64,000 bases of DNA, taken from the NCBI GenBank assembly GCA_963811905.1, contig CAWETK010000020.1:213410-277409 (forward strand), written 5' to 3'. Source of the DNA: DATFVA01 sp963811905. GTDB taxonomy: Bacteria > Bacteroidota > Ignavibacteria > Ignavibacteriales > Ignavibacteriaceae. Shown one piece after another: positions 36,289 to 47,400 of the stretch (positions within the stretch are counted from its first letter, which is position 1; the number at the start of each line of letters is the position of its first letter). The notes below the pieces were generated by a model that worked only from the letters and a program-made list of their open reading frames with translations, had not been told where the DNA came from and searched no databases. Both the position numbers and the translations under genes were made by a program.

Positions 36289-37683
36289 TCACCTTTTTAG
36301 TAAAATGATGAATGCTTTATTGCCGTTCCATCCAACGGCTACCGCTGTATTACCTTTTTGTTCTACTTTGCCGTAAGCGATGGGACTGGACGGACTGTAA
36401 GGCAGTCCTATCTGTTCCCAGTCGATCCCGTTAAAATGCTTCAGTGTATTCCTTCCTCCTGCTATTATGTAATCGTTCGATCCGTTCCCTCTTATCGAGG
36501 CTATCGATCCCCGATAGAAAGCACCGGGGTTCCCTCCTATATAATTCTCCGGCAGTGAGGTCTCATAGTTCCATTGGTTATTCTTATAGCGGTATAAAAG
36601 ATCCCCTCCTGCATAAATTATTCCGTTCTCATCTACCCACACCGATTCAAGCTCTCCATAAAGTTTATCAAAGAGTTCATCCTCCGTTATTATCTCAGAA
36701 TTGATCATAACAGAGAAACCGGATGAATTTCCTTTTAATACAATTCCCTTATCCTGGGATACATCTATTCCTGCAGCGTATATGGCTCCATTTCCATTAC
36801 TGTATATATCTATTAGTGTGAGAATTGTGGGACTTGGGATGGATTGCCAGGAATTACCATCATATCTTGCAATATTGCCTAAATTACCTGCAGCATATAC
36901 ATTACTGCTATTATTACCCCAGACAGAATAAATTTCCATTGATAAAGGAAGACACATTATTTCAGTCTGAGTAGTATCAGAAATTCGTACAACCTCATTT
37001 CCCCTCATTGCTGCCCAGAGTTGATTTTCGACTTGAACAATACTGCCCACCGGATAAGGTGTTTTATGACTCTGGCCGCAAATAGTATAATACAGTATCT
37101 GCTTTAATTCCCAATCTGTTCCATTCCAGTGAGCAGCATTGTATTGAATATCATTTCCGGAGGAATCTACTTCATATATTTCACCTACAACCCATATATT
37201 ATTTCCATCGATAATAGAAGCTCCATAAAGGATGCTGCTGTAACCCGAAAGAGGATCTCCTAACTCAAACGTCTGATAGGTAAAATTATGGCTTGTTGGG
37301 GAAAGTGTATTTACTTGCAGCTCATTGCTCTTTATTAATGTATCTTGACTCAGCGCAGCACTAAATCGGTAGCTGCTGTTTAGCGGGAGTGAGTCAAAAT
37401 ACAGCACGGTATCCCTTCTGTTGGAAAGGGTAATATCTTCCATTGTACTGTTCATATTAAGTATTACCGATATCGGCAAATTAATACTGTCTGCTGTAAG
37501 CTTTAACCATATTTCACTGCAGCTTGTCCCTTCATTAGCAAGGGTTATCTTTCTGTGGTCAACCGGTGATGGCTCGGGCGGAATGACAGGATTATCCTTC
37601 TTGCAGGATGAGAGCAGGAAAAGAATTACAAAACCAAGACTTACTAAAACTGTGGAAAAATATTCCCTGGTATCTTTTTTCAT
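36289..37683 (-). CDS. Cassette A lipoprotein, FnIII plus beta-propeller
   Basis: Start taken at ATG 37683 (GAGG nine bases upstream). Signal peptide VSLGFVILFLLSSC ends in a lipobox Cys followed by KKDNPVIPPEPSP. Residues ~40-125 are an FnIII-like sandwich (SEIWLKLTADSINLPISV). From ~130 on come propeller blades with motifs IIDGNNIWVVGEI, YSVWGNNSSNVYAAGNLGNIARYDGNSW, AAHWNGTDWEL and HFNGIDWEQI. It is the most diverged of the six array lipoproteins. It overlaps or abuts its T9SS partner, so they are co-transcribed. Probably anchored to the outer membrane; ligand unknown. Confidence 0.82.
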   Translation of the reverse strand: MKKDTREYFSTVLVSLGFVILFLLSSCKKDNPVIPPEPSPVDHRKITLANEGTSCSEIWLKLTADSINLPISVILNMNSTMEDITLSNRRDTVLYFDSLPLNSSYRFSAALSQDTLIKSNELQVNTLSPTSHNFTYQTFELGDPLSGYSSILYGASIIDGNNIWVVGEIYEVDSSGNDIQYNAAHWNGTDWELKQILYYTICGQSHKTPYPVGSIVQVENQLWAAMRGNEVVRISDTTQTEIMCLPLSMEIYSVWGNNSSNVYAAGNLGNIARYDGNSWQSIPSPTILTLIDIYSNGNGAIYAAGIDVSQDKGIVLKGNSSGFSVMINSEIITEDELFDKLYGELESVWVDENGIIYAGGDLLYRYKNNQWNYETSLPENYIGGNPGAFYRGSIASIRGNGSNDYIIAGGRNTLKHFNGIDWEQIGLPYSPSSPIAYGKVEQKGNTAVAVGWNGNKAFIILLKR

Positions 37684-37698
37684 TTTAATTATCCTCAT

Positions 37699-37905
37699 AT
37701 GTATGAGTTTGAATGGCAGATTACTGCCTTAAATATCCGGACAATATTTTATTAACTCAAACCATATGACCTCCTTTCCCTTATCATTGTTACGGGGATA
37801 AACACAATATCAGACAAAATCATAGAGATGAAGCATAATAAGTACTCAATGACTATTAAGTTTTTCTGATTATTATATTCGCATATTTATCCCCAATGAA
37901 TACTG
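37699..37905. other. Intergenic region upstream of cassette A
   Basis: AT-rich; nothing coding was seen. It should hold the cassette A promoter, but the conserved upstream element found before other cassettes is absent here. The following bases to 38373 belong to duplicate copy B and are also non-coding. Confidence 0.5.
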
Positions 37906-38373
37906 AACAATTAAGCGGTTTCAGGAAATGCCGCACTCTATCCGCCTATTTCATAGTACCGCCTTGTGAGCGCATCTCTAAATTCTATAAAAATAAAGGA
38001 AATGTCAAATGAATATTTTTAAAGCTTGATAAAACCAACAATTTCAATTGATAAATATTATTAGGACAAAAATTCAAACGATGCTATTTCGTAATAATGC
38101 GGGGCTGGTATCAAACAAGGTCACCCGGTTTCAGTATGGTTACTTCAATCCCAGTCAAGGATTTTACTGATTCATAATGGCCGATCGGATTTCAAAATCT
38201 TTTTGTTTCATAAAGTATCGCTCTATTAAGACCAATAAAAAAACGGTGCCGGGACAAAAATCAACAAAAATTAAGTTATATCTTAATCAGGCGAATCGGG
38301 GATGTTTGTGGTCTCCGACCAGATAAAGATCAAGAAAAATAAACGGAGGGAATTTCTTAGACCGGCCAGGTAA

Positions 38374-38805
38374 TCAGTAGGTGATAACGTGAATAATGGC
38401 AAGGATTACAGCGAATATATCGCGGCTTATGCCTAAATATTTCCTGATCGCTCTAATCTCTTCAGCTTCTCTTTGAGGAGCCGAATTCTGTATATATTGT
38501 ATCAGATTATTCTTTGTTTCTTCATCTTTAAGATACTTTCTGAGGAAAGGATCACTTAATCCGGAAAACAAATTGGAATTATTATAATAGTAACCGGGCA
38601 GAACCATTTTATTTAAGGTTATAGTCTCTTTTAGAAAAATATTATCGGGGTATCCAATACGAACAGGATTAAAAATATTTTCCCGGATATTGAGATAAGG
38701 CTGCTTAATGTTATTTAATGAATCAGCGTTTTGTGAATAGATCACACCATCACAGAGTACAGTGATTAGGATACTTAAAATAATGTTGTCTCGTATCTTT
38801 TTCAT
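38374..38805 (-). CDS. Exported small protein with C-terminal hydrophobic helix (copy B)
   Basis: Protein identical to the copy at 31430-31861: signal peptide, polar middle and terminal hydrophobic segment. It lies downstream of the degenerate cassette B. The perfect protein identity alongside decayed neighbours shows that this pair has moved or been converted as a unit. Confidence 0.7.
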   Translation of the reverse strand: MKKIRDNIILSILITVLCDGVIYSQNADSLNNIKQPYLNIRENIFNPVRIGYPDNIFLKETITLNKMVLPGYYYNNSNLFSGLSDPFLRKYLKDEETKNNLIQYIQNSAPQREAEEIRAIRKYLGISRDIFAVILAIIHVITY

Positions 38806-38810
38806 TATGT

Positions 38811-39542
38811 TCAGAATTCAAAAATGTATCTAAATCCTGCTACAAGAAGAAGACCGCTTCTGAAATTATTATTTTTCTCAGCACTTTTAGTCAGGTATGC
38901 TATTTCAAAATACTGCTGAAAGCTGCTGCCAATTACAACGCCGGCAAAAGGATATAAAAAAAGTTCATTCCGGAAAGCGGAACTCTTCGTGGAATCAAAT
39001 GTATTAATACTTTCTGCATCTGAATAAAGATAATTGATCTTAAGTCCGGCATATAAACTTTTGAGATTCTCAAAAAAGCTAACGGAATAATGACTGAGGT
39101 CCTTTGACTTTTCATTAATTCTGTAGGAAAAAATAATACCGGGAGAAACCCCGAAAGCTGAATATTTATCTGTCTCCAGCACTCCCGGAGAATCAATAAA
39201 TCCCGTTATACTGAAAGAAGCATTATAGCCGAAAATATTTGTTATCAGAGCCCATTTAGATTTAGCGCTCTTTTCAGACAGGCTGTGTTTGAGACCTAGT
39301 TTAATGCCGATATCCCTGTCTCCGTTTTTTGGATTCAATATATTAAAACTCCACAATGAAATACCCGCATCCGTGCTTTCAGAAAGGGGAAACTGAAACC
39401 TTCCTTCCGGAGGAAGAATCCCGAATGTCAATGCGCCATTTCCACTGCCAAGGGTTTCAGCATCCTGGTATTCGTTATAGCTTATCCCGGAACAGGAAAC
39501 AATCAGGAAAGATAAAAGCAGAATTATATATTTTTTGTCCAT
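38811..39542 (-). CDS. Lipoprotein, probable outer-membrane beta-strand protein (copy B)
   Basis: A 243-residue protein differing from copy A at two positions only (Ser at ~152, Lys at ~189). Lipobox Cys17 and the terminal aromatic are retained. Start codon and spacing to the 143-residue gene match copy A. Confidence 0.7.
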   Translation of the reverse strand: MDKKYIILLLSFLIVSCSGISYNEYQDAETLGSGNGALTFGILPPEGRFQFPLSESTDAGISLWSFNILNPKNGDRDIGIKLGLKHSLSEKSAKSKWALITNIFGYNASFSITGFIDSPGVLETDKYSAFGVSPGIIFSYRINEKSKDLSHYSVSFFENLKSLYAGLKINYLYSDAESINTFDSTKSSAFRNELFLYPFAGVVIGSSFQQYFEIAYLTKSAEKNNNFRSGLLLVAGFRYIFEF

Positions 39543-39646
39543 ATTCCCCGCGTATATTTATGAACTACTGATAAAATAATGATTTCTGATTAAAAAAGAT
39601 ATTTGGGGTTTGAGTATGGCAATTTGATGAATTCAGAAGTTATATT

Positions 39647-39668
39647 AAAAAAGGGAGCTTTCGCTCCC
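39647..39668 (-). terminator. GNRA-loop terminator after cassette B
   Basis: GGGAGC (39653-39658), loop, GCTCCC (39663-39668) with an A-run on the plus strand at 39647-39652, read as T6 after the hairpin on the minus strand. Confidence 0.9.
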
Positions 39669-39674
39669 CTTAAA

Positions 39675-42607
39675 TCACTTGAGCAATAACATCTTCCTGG
39701 CGCTTACATAATCGTTAACACGGAGCTGGTATATATAAACTCCACTGGCAAGATGGGATAGCATCGAAATTAATCTATATATCTACCCTGGTTCTTCTGT
39801 TCATTCAACCAAGTGTAGCATACTTCACTTCCGAGGATATCATATATCTTTAGTGTGACATAACCATTCTGCGGCAGCTGGTAATTTATTGTAGTCGCAG
39901 GATTAAAAGGATTAGGGTAGTTCTGCGACAAATCGTACTTTAATGGAATTTCCTCACCTGAGTAAGCGACCTTATTGTATGACTTTTTAGCCATATTCGA
40001 GGCATCGTTCTGAGTATTTATCAGGCTATAAGATGCATCACCTGCCTGAGAGGTAACAATCCTCAGAAAATATTCACCTTCTGAAATTCCGGAGCAATCT
40101 ATCTCATAGCTTACATTCTCATAGTCATCCAGGTTTTCCTTACTAAATGTAATATTATCAAAAGTGCCTGCAACCTGGTTAGTGTTGCTATTTACTAATT
40201 CAACCCTGAAGCTGACAGCATCGGATACTGAGAGTAATGAATCTGCAGCTTCTTTATTTATAACGTAGTAATAATTGGTAAATAGTAAGACAGAGTTTTG
40301 GTTAAGATGGAAATCTTGTGTCATTAAGGAACTATTTAGTTCTTCTGGTGAATTATATATTATTGTATCCGGAGCCTCCTTGAATTTTACAACGGTATCA
40401 CTATTTATTATATCTCCTGTATTAAATACAAATTCAATTCCATTTTTTAAGATAACCCCTGAGCGTGAATAAGTTAAAGTATACGGCAGCATTACTTTCT
40501 GATTTCCACTGCATATCGGGGTGCCATTAAAACTTGTTACAGCGGGAAATAGCACTGCGGGCATAGTAGTGGCATCAGAAGAAACAGCTTTGATATTTGT
40601 CAGATCAGAACCAGTACTGATATTTGGTATAAGGCCGGCAGGTTCAAGGCAGGTTGCACCACTATAAGTTGAATTTTCCCGACGCACCCACTTTGACTCG
40701 GTTCCTCCCGACTGGCTCCAGGCAATAACACTGTGCGGGTATTTGTCCTGATAACAGAATTGTTAGCTGCTTGGAGAAAAATTAAAGGTGAAGCCGCTAG
40801 TTTCTGAGATGGGGTAAGGGTTAAAACTGAGGTTAGCACCCTCAGGCAATTGTCCATACATTATTGAAGGTCTTAGGTTCCCTTCCTGGAATGCAATATG
40901 AAATATGTCGCCGGAATAACCGGTCTTTGTCACAGCAATTGTTGGATATGAGCTAGCAAAACCAGTGTGAGGCAATAAATTATTCTCACTATAAATCCAG
41001 GGATCATTATCGTAAAATTTATATTTCAGGGAGCAATATAACCCGCCGCTAGCGGACGCTCTGTAGATAACCATCAATTCTTTCTTGGTATAGGCTACCA
41101 CAGGTTTGACAAAGGCTCCATATCCGTATTCTATGTTGCAATCAACCTTATGCATAGTAATTACAGCACTAGTAGCAGCATTTATAGTTGTGTAACCAAG
41201 GAAATATCCATCGGTATATGCTATTGCAATAGAATCCGGACCCGGTACGTTTGCTGCATCGACGGAGATGCTTATAGGCGTATCAAAAGAAGCTTCCATT
41301 GGAACAACTTGTTCCTGGCTCCAGGCCCCATCAAAATTTGTAGTTAAGCTTTTAGTATGCCATATTTTACCCATTGATACATAAAAAAGATGATAATATC
41401 CATTGTAATCGCGTACAAGGTGCTGCTGACCGTTATTACCGAAGACATCGTTGTTATCAGAAAGCAGATGCCCTTTCATTACCGCTATTGCTGTAGCATC
41501 GCTCGATGTAAATACAACACCGGTTTCAGCGTTTCCAGAGTGTTCGAATTGTACTCCTGATCCACCCCATCTATTAAAATAGAAAGGGCGTGTGCCATAT
41601 TTGCCTGCCATTGGAATGCTGCCATTTATAGCTTGGACAGAATAGTGGGGATAACCGATGGTAATTTGCTGTCCAAGAAATACACCTTTATAGTTGTGGC
41701 CTGCACCAGTCGGATTGGTATTTGGATTGAAAGGGCTGCTGACCGGATGTGGAATTGCACCCGTACCTCGGTTACGCAGCCCATAGGGATTTTCATTGTA
41801 GTCGTTCAACCAGGGATCTGTAAAGTTAATGTTTCCGCCGATTGTAATTAATCCCTCTGCCTGATTTTGGAGGTGAACACCGGAGCTTACAGATTTAAAA
41901 TTAGCCTGGATCGTCGGATGATAAGAACCATAATCTACATATTCATCCAAATAATTGATGTAACCCAAATCCGTATATTGATGAAATTTCTGAGCACTAT
42001 ACACATTCGTATCTGCATCAAAATAATACTGACCGGGGGTTAAATCGTACTGATGTGGTGGCGAATATCTTTCATTAAATGACGAACCGTTCCAAATAGC
42101 CACCGTCCCGACATTAGTGGCGCCGTCCTCCTTTTTTTGTTCAAATACGACAGGATAATCCCAATCTCTGGTTTCGGAGATTGTAACACCTCTGTTATTC
42201 ATTACAAGTGAGAACAGCTCATTCTGATATTTTATTATAAAATCACCATCACCTAATGGGTTGGCATTAATATTCAGAACGATGTATCTGTCCTCATCAT
42301 TCTCGAGATCAAAGATTCTTAATCGATAAGTACCTGGGTCTATTGCTGCCCAGGAAGGATTAGGAGAATTGGGATATCCAACATCACAATAGAAATTTAA
42401 ATATTCCTCAAAAATCCAGCCCGGAAAAGAACTGCATTCACGAAATGAATTTACAAGATTATCTAGCTCATACAATCGGACGCCTTTGGAAACGGGATTC
42501 CCATTTGCATTTATGACCTGCATACCAAATTCCCAGGTATGCGAATAAGTAATGCCAGAGATGAATATAAGAATAGATAAGCAGAAAATAATCATTCTCC
42601 CTTTCAT
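39675..42607 (-). pseudogene. Cassette B T9SS surface protein, deleted and degenerate
   Basis: Starts well: ATG 42607 after AAGGA, signal MKGRMIIFCLSILIFISGITYS, then the HTWEFGMQV-type N-terminus and shared core. At ~40766 the gene lacks 194 bases present in the paralogue (its 55152-55345), which makes an immediate stop (SPSS). A further one-base loss lies at ~40736. The CTD region (39690-39830) has several small indels (for instance GGGATAGCATCG for GGGATGCATCG), so LASGVYIYQL is destroyed. The multiple independent lesions argue for real decay. The shared core is otherwise near-identical to the gene at 54284-57191. Confidence 0.9.
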
Positions 42608-42623
42608 ATTTCCTTCTTGATTT

Positions 42624-43943
42624 TTATTTGGTTATAATGGCAGCAATAGCCTTATTACCTAAATAACCTACTGAACAGGTTATGCCGCCTTTTGTTGCAA
42701 CGCCTTCATAATTCCCTCCCGATAAAAATAATTCCGGGATTTCTTTCCAGGTATAACCATTGAAATGCGAAAAGTGACCTCCTCCGACCGCATACACCTC
42801 GTTAAAATCGTTACCTCTTATCCCATATGTGAAAAAGTTAACCGATGTCTGCTCTATCCAGTCATTACCGCACTTTGCATATGTCTTCCCGCCACCCACG
42901 TAGATTTTACGAATGGAGGGGAGCCAGATGGTAAATAAAGTTTTTTGAGGTGACCAGTCCAAGGTATCGACAGAATTACCATTTATCCGTAATAACTTTT
43001 TCTGGTGGTTTGTCCCTAAATCCGATGCAGCGCAGAGTATGAGGTTATTCCCTGAACCATCTGAATATCCCCATATATCATTTATATTTAATTCAGTTCC
43101 GCTCTCTATCCTTGTCCATTGTCCGTTTTGATAATGTGCGATACTTCCAGCATAGCCGACTATATAGAAATCACTGTTTGATGTACCCCATAAATTATAA
43201 ATTGTCATCGAGGCAGCAGACGGAAGGCAGAATTTTTTTATTTGCAGACCATCCTGGATTATTGCCATTTTGTCTCCAGTGCTAACCCATATTTGATTGT
43301 CATTAAACTTAAATATTGTGGTGGCTGGATATGAAATGCTATCAGTATTTCCACATACGGTGGGAAAATAAATTCTGATAGTCTCCCATTCATTTCCATC
43401 CCAGTGTACTGCATTATATGGTATAGGGTCTGGTTGTCCGAGCGAATCCAGCAAATAAATCTCGCCAACACACCAAATATTGTCAGGCGATATAATAGCA
43501 CAGTCATATAGGGTACAGCTTCCAGCCTCCCCTCCGAATGTCCAGGTTTGCCAGGTGAAGTTGTGGGAGGTGGTATCCATAGTTGAAACAGGGACAGAAA
43601 CTTTGATTGATTGACCTGCCTCGCCGGCAGGTGGGTTGTTTGATTGGACGATTGAACTTAAGGTGTATGTCTTATTTGGGAGAAGTGAATCTATGTATAG
43701 GATTGTATCTGCTGAGGTCAAACTGATTGTTTCTGAATGGATGTCGTCTTTCAATAATTCGACATCTGCCGGCAAAGTAATATTTGCAGTTGTTAATTTA
43801 AGCCAGGCTTCGGTGCAGCTTACATCTTCAAGGGTAAGGTTTATTTGCGGCTGCTCTCCCGGTGGAACCGGGTTATCTTTATTGCAGGAAATTAAAATTA
43901 CAGTTGAAAGTAATGCTGCAGTAACAAATAATGATAATTTCAT
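42624..43943 (-). CDS. Cassette B lipoprotein, FnIII plus beta-propeller
   Basis: A 439-residue intact lipoprotein. Signal MKLSLFVTAALLSTVILISC with the lipobox at Cys20, then a Pro-rich linker (DNPVPPGEQP). FnIII-like domain ~28-115 (DVSCTEAWLKLTTANITLPA). Propeller blades at ~120-435 include TLYDCAIISPDNIWCVGEI, NAVHWDGNEWE, IYNLWGTSNSDFYIVGYAGS, HYQNGQWTRIESG and HFNGYTWKEIPEL. Its first ~55 codons match the gene at 50837-52111 and its C-terminal half matches that at 57210-58504. Its T9SS partner is dead while this gene is still open. Confidence 0.83.
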   Translation of the reverse strand: MKLSLFVTAALLSTVILISCNKDNPVPPGEQPQINLTLEDVSCTEAWLKLTTANITLPADVELLKDDIHSETISLTSADTILYIDSLLPNKTYTLSSIVQSNNPPAGEAGQSIKVSVPVSTMDTTSHNFTWQTWTFGGEAGSCTLYDCAIISPDNIWCVGEIYLLDSLGQPDPIPYNAVHWDGNEWETIRIYFPTVCGNTDSISYPATTIFKFNDNQIWVSTGDKMAIIQDGLQIKKFCLPSAASMTIYNLWGTSNSDFYIVGYAGSIAHYQNGQWTRIESGTELNINDIWGYSDGSGNNLILCAASDLGTNHQKKLLRINGNSVDTLDWSPQKTLFTIWLPSIRKIYVGGGKTYAKCGNDWIEQTSVNFFTYGIRGNDFNEVYAVGGGHFSHFNGYTWKEIPELFLSGGNYEGVATKGGITCSVGYLGNKAIAAIITK

Positions 43944-43979
43944 TCTATCCCCAAAATATTTTAATAAACAAAGTTATCG

Positions 43980-44027
43980 GGTTACAGGATTAGAAGTAGT
44001 TCAGGTACCCGCTGTAAAAGAGCCCTA
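43980..44027 (-). promoter_or_regulatory. Conserved cassette upstream element, copy 1
   Basis: Read on the minus strand: TTAGGGCTCTTTTACAGC, then GGGTACCTGAACTACTTC, then TAATCCTG and AACCC, 35-85 bases before the lipoprotein ATG. Nearly the same block precedes the lipoprotein genes at 52111 and 58504, and a shortened form precedes that at 49215 (49249-49281). The conservation outside coding sequence suggests a promoter, leader or regulator site. TAACTTTG just downstream resembles the Bacteroidota -7 box TAnnTTTG. Confidence 0.5.
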
Positions 44028-44403
44028 AAGGACTGTTACAATAATTATCCTATTTATCATTAAAGTCAAATTAAATCTTTATTAGTAAAAATCGCCGTGT
44101 GATAAAATGACTTTCTGTTTAATCAGTAACAGAAATCATCCCGATGAATTTTTAATTCATATTTTTATTCCATATCAACTATTACTATCTGCAACATTCT
44201 GACAATTTAAGTTATTGGCGGACAAAGATGACTTATTGGAAATAACAAAGTGAGAAGTTGCGATAACAGGAAGTCAAAAAGCGAGGCCCTCCCAATAAAC
44301 AGTCCTCTCGTCAGGAAACAATTCAGCCTGGATAAATGATAATATTACAAATGCTTATAAGTTTTTTAATCAGGATTTAATAGTGAGCCTTTTATTATCT
44401 CAA

Positions 44404-44427
44404 TAAAAAAGGGAGCTTTCGCTCCCT
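44404..44427 (-). terminator. GNRA-loop terminator after the cassette C T9SS gene
   Basis: GGGAGC (44411-44416), GCTCCC (44421-44426), plus-strand A-run at 44404-44410; five bases after the T9SS stop. Confidence 0.92.
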
Positions 44428-44431
44428 TTAA

Positions 44432-47400
44432 TTATTTGAGTAATAACATCTTCTTTGAGCTCACATAATCATTTACTTGTAAACGGTAGATGTAAACCCC
44501 GCTGGCGAGTCTGGAGGCATCGAAATTAACAGAATATCTGCCCTGGTTCATTTGCTCACTAACCAGAGATGCAACTTCTTTACCGAGAATGTCATAAATC
44601 TTCAGTGTAACAAATCCGGTCTTCGGCAGTTGATAGTTTATGGTTGTTGCCGGGTTGAAGGGATTAGGATAGTTCTGAGAAAGTGCATAGGTTGTTGGAA
44701 CTTCATTACCTGTGTACATAACTTTGTTATAAGATTTCTTGTTAAGGTTCGACCCGTCATTCAGAGTATTTATCAGGGAGTATTCCGCACCACCAGTCTC
44801 TCCAGTTACTAACCTCAGGAAGTAATTCCCTTCAGGTATTCCAGAACAGTTGACCTGGTAGCTTATATTCTCATAATCATCAAGGTTTGTCCGGGTATAA
44901 GTTATATTATCAAAAGTTCCTGCTACCTCTGAAGTTAAACTGTTGACCAGTTCCACCTTGTAGTTTACCGATTCATTTTCTGTAAGCAGGGTATCTGCTC
45001 CCTCTTTATTTATTACATAATAATAGTTAGTAAAAAGAAGGTTAGAATTATGGTCGAGCTGAAATTCTTCTGTCCTTAGTGGCTGGTTCAGTTCATTGAT
45101 GGAATGACAGACTATAGTATCGGGCATCTCAATAAATTTGACAACACTATCACCATTTATAATATCCCCGGTATTGAATACAAATTCGATCCCATTTTTT
45201 AATATAACTCCCGACCTGGAATACGTAAAATCTATAGTTGAAGCTTCTTTCGTTATGCCGCCGCAATCGGGTGTCCCACTAAAATTCGTAACTCCCTGGT
45301 TAAGGATGCTCGGCATCACTGAGGGATCATAAGTAAAGGCTTTAATATTTGAAAAGCTGATCCCGGTAGTTACATTGGGAATAAGCCCGGCTGGCTCAAG
45401 GCAAAAAACGGTACTATATGATGTGCCGTCTCTTCGTACCCAATTAGATAGAGTACCATTAGATTCGCTCCAGGCAATCACGCTCTGATTTGTTGTAGAT
45501 GAGATAACAGAATTATTATAACTATAGTTAACATTCTGCCCGGCAACAAAGCAGCTTCCCCAGCTGTTACCACTATTTTGTTGTCTACATACCATCCTGG
45601 GCTCAGGTACTTGTGTTCCTTCTCCCGAGTTAGACTTTGGCAACTCACCACCGCTCCGTGCTGTCCAGCTCACCATTGGCTTATACAATGCATATAGACT
45701 TGGTATACGGTACAAGCTGATACTGGGTGAATAATTAATATTGTAGCCGCTTCCTGTTGAGATAATATCAAAATTAAAATTAAGAGGAAGACTCATTAAG
45801 GTTTGACAATAATTAATGGTGGTATTGATATTTCCTTCCTGAAAAGCCAGGAAAAATATATCTCTCCAAGGTCCGTCCTTAATGGAGGCAATAGTCGGAT
45901 TAAGACTGGTAAAGGAGGTATGCGGTATCTGAATGCCTTCTTCGTATGTCCAGGGATCATTATCGTCTACTCTGTATTTCCTAGCATAATATAAACCGCT
46001 GTTTTGCGAAGGCTTATAGACAGTAATGAGCTGGTAAGGACTGAACGCTACAACCGGAAGGACGGAGTTTATATAATTATAATCAAGGACAACATTAGAA
46101 TAACTATGCGTCTCAACAACTGCTCCTGTGTTCTTGTTAATGATAGTATGCCACATAAATGCACTCTCATCCACATAAACGATGGCTATTTGATCACTTC
46201 CGTTATAGTCAACTGAAAGACTAACAGGATGATAAGCTCCGTAAGCTAATGGGACTTCTTCCTCCTGACTCCAGGCACCATTGAAATCGGACGTAAGGCT
46301 ATGGGTATGCCAAATCTTGTACATAGATATATAAAAGATGTGATAAATACTGTTTATATCCCTTATAGTATTTCTTTGTCCGTTAGAAGCAAAAGCTGTA
46401 GTCTTATCAGAAAGCAGATGTCCTTTCATAACTGCAGTTGCTGTTGCATTAGCCGAAGTAAACACTACTGCCGAAGTAGCTTCACCTGAATGTTCAAATT
46501 GAAGACCTGAACCGGTCCATCTATCAAAATAAAAGGTCCTATCACCATATTTACCGCCAAGGGGGATAGATTGAGTTGGTGATTGGATTGAATAATATGG
46601 TTGACCCGGTACATTATAATCTTGATTCAAGAAAACACCTTGATAAGAATGAGGCGGATCTTCTACACCATTTTCAATATTAGTATATTCGGTATTGTAA
46701 TCAGGGTAAAACGGAGAATTTCTGTTTCGGTATTTTAATGCATCCTCTCCGTCATTTTTCATACCTCGATTTCTTAGACTAGTTACATTCGTATTCGTGA
46801 AATCTAAATCTTTATAATCTATGTACCACGGATCTGCAAATTTTATATTGCCAACATTCAAAGATGTACCTTCAAGTGATGTTTGAACTCTGACTCCCTC
46901 ATACGATAATTCATATTTCGCCTTAAAGAGATCAAGAGTGCTGGCAGTTACAAATCTATAATGATTCTGTGTAATAATATTATCATTTTGCTTCCATTGC
47001 CAGTATTTTTGATAACTATTCTCTTTGAACTCCTGATGACTTTTTAATGGCAAGGTATAACCTGATTGATAATTTAGATTAAACGGGACAGGATAATAGT
47101 ACCACTGTGAGAGCAGCCACCTACCTGCTTCCCCAAATTGGTTATCATCTTTATCAACCTGTGTTACTGTAATCTGGTTTAGCATATATGTCACTCTTAG
47201 ACTAACGTTAAATTGGTAGGAAACATAATAATCAGAATTAGATTCATTCTGATTTTTTATCCCGATATGGACTTCATTTGTACCACCATTTACGGCATCC
47301 TGAACTTTCTGTTTTAGTTCTGGGAAAGAATATTCTAATGTCGAGGCAGATTTTGTTCCCCATAATACACCAGTTTCAATATTATCATAAGTTTGCGAAA

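Larger units (their letters stand above)
37906..39696. repeat. Long direct repeat, copy B (1.79 kb)
   Basis: Partner of 30962-32752, same orientation, 6.94 kb apart. The two copies differ by two single-base indels and few substitutions, so the duplication or last conversion is recent. The ends coincide with a spacer on one side and the T9SS CTD coding end on the other. Confidence 0.95.
43944..44431. repeat. Inter-cassette spacer, copy 1
   Basis: A ~490-base non-coding spacer repeated at 52112-52579 and 58505-59002 with small indels. It contains the conserved upstream element (43980-44027) near the lipoprotein start and, at the far side, the segment AAAGATGACTTATTGGAAAT and GCCCTCCCAATAAACAGTCC shared by all three copies. 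No gene is seen. It probably holds the cassette promoter. Confidence 0.9.
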
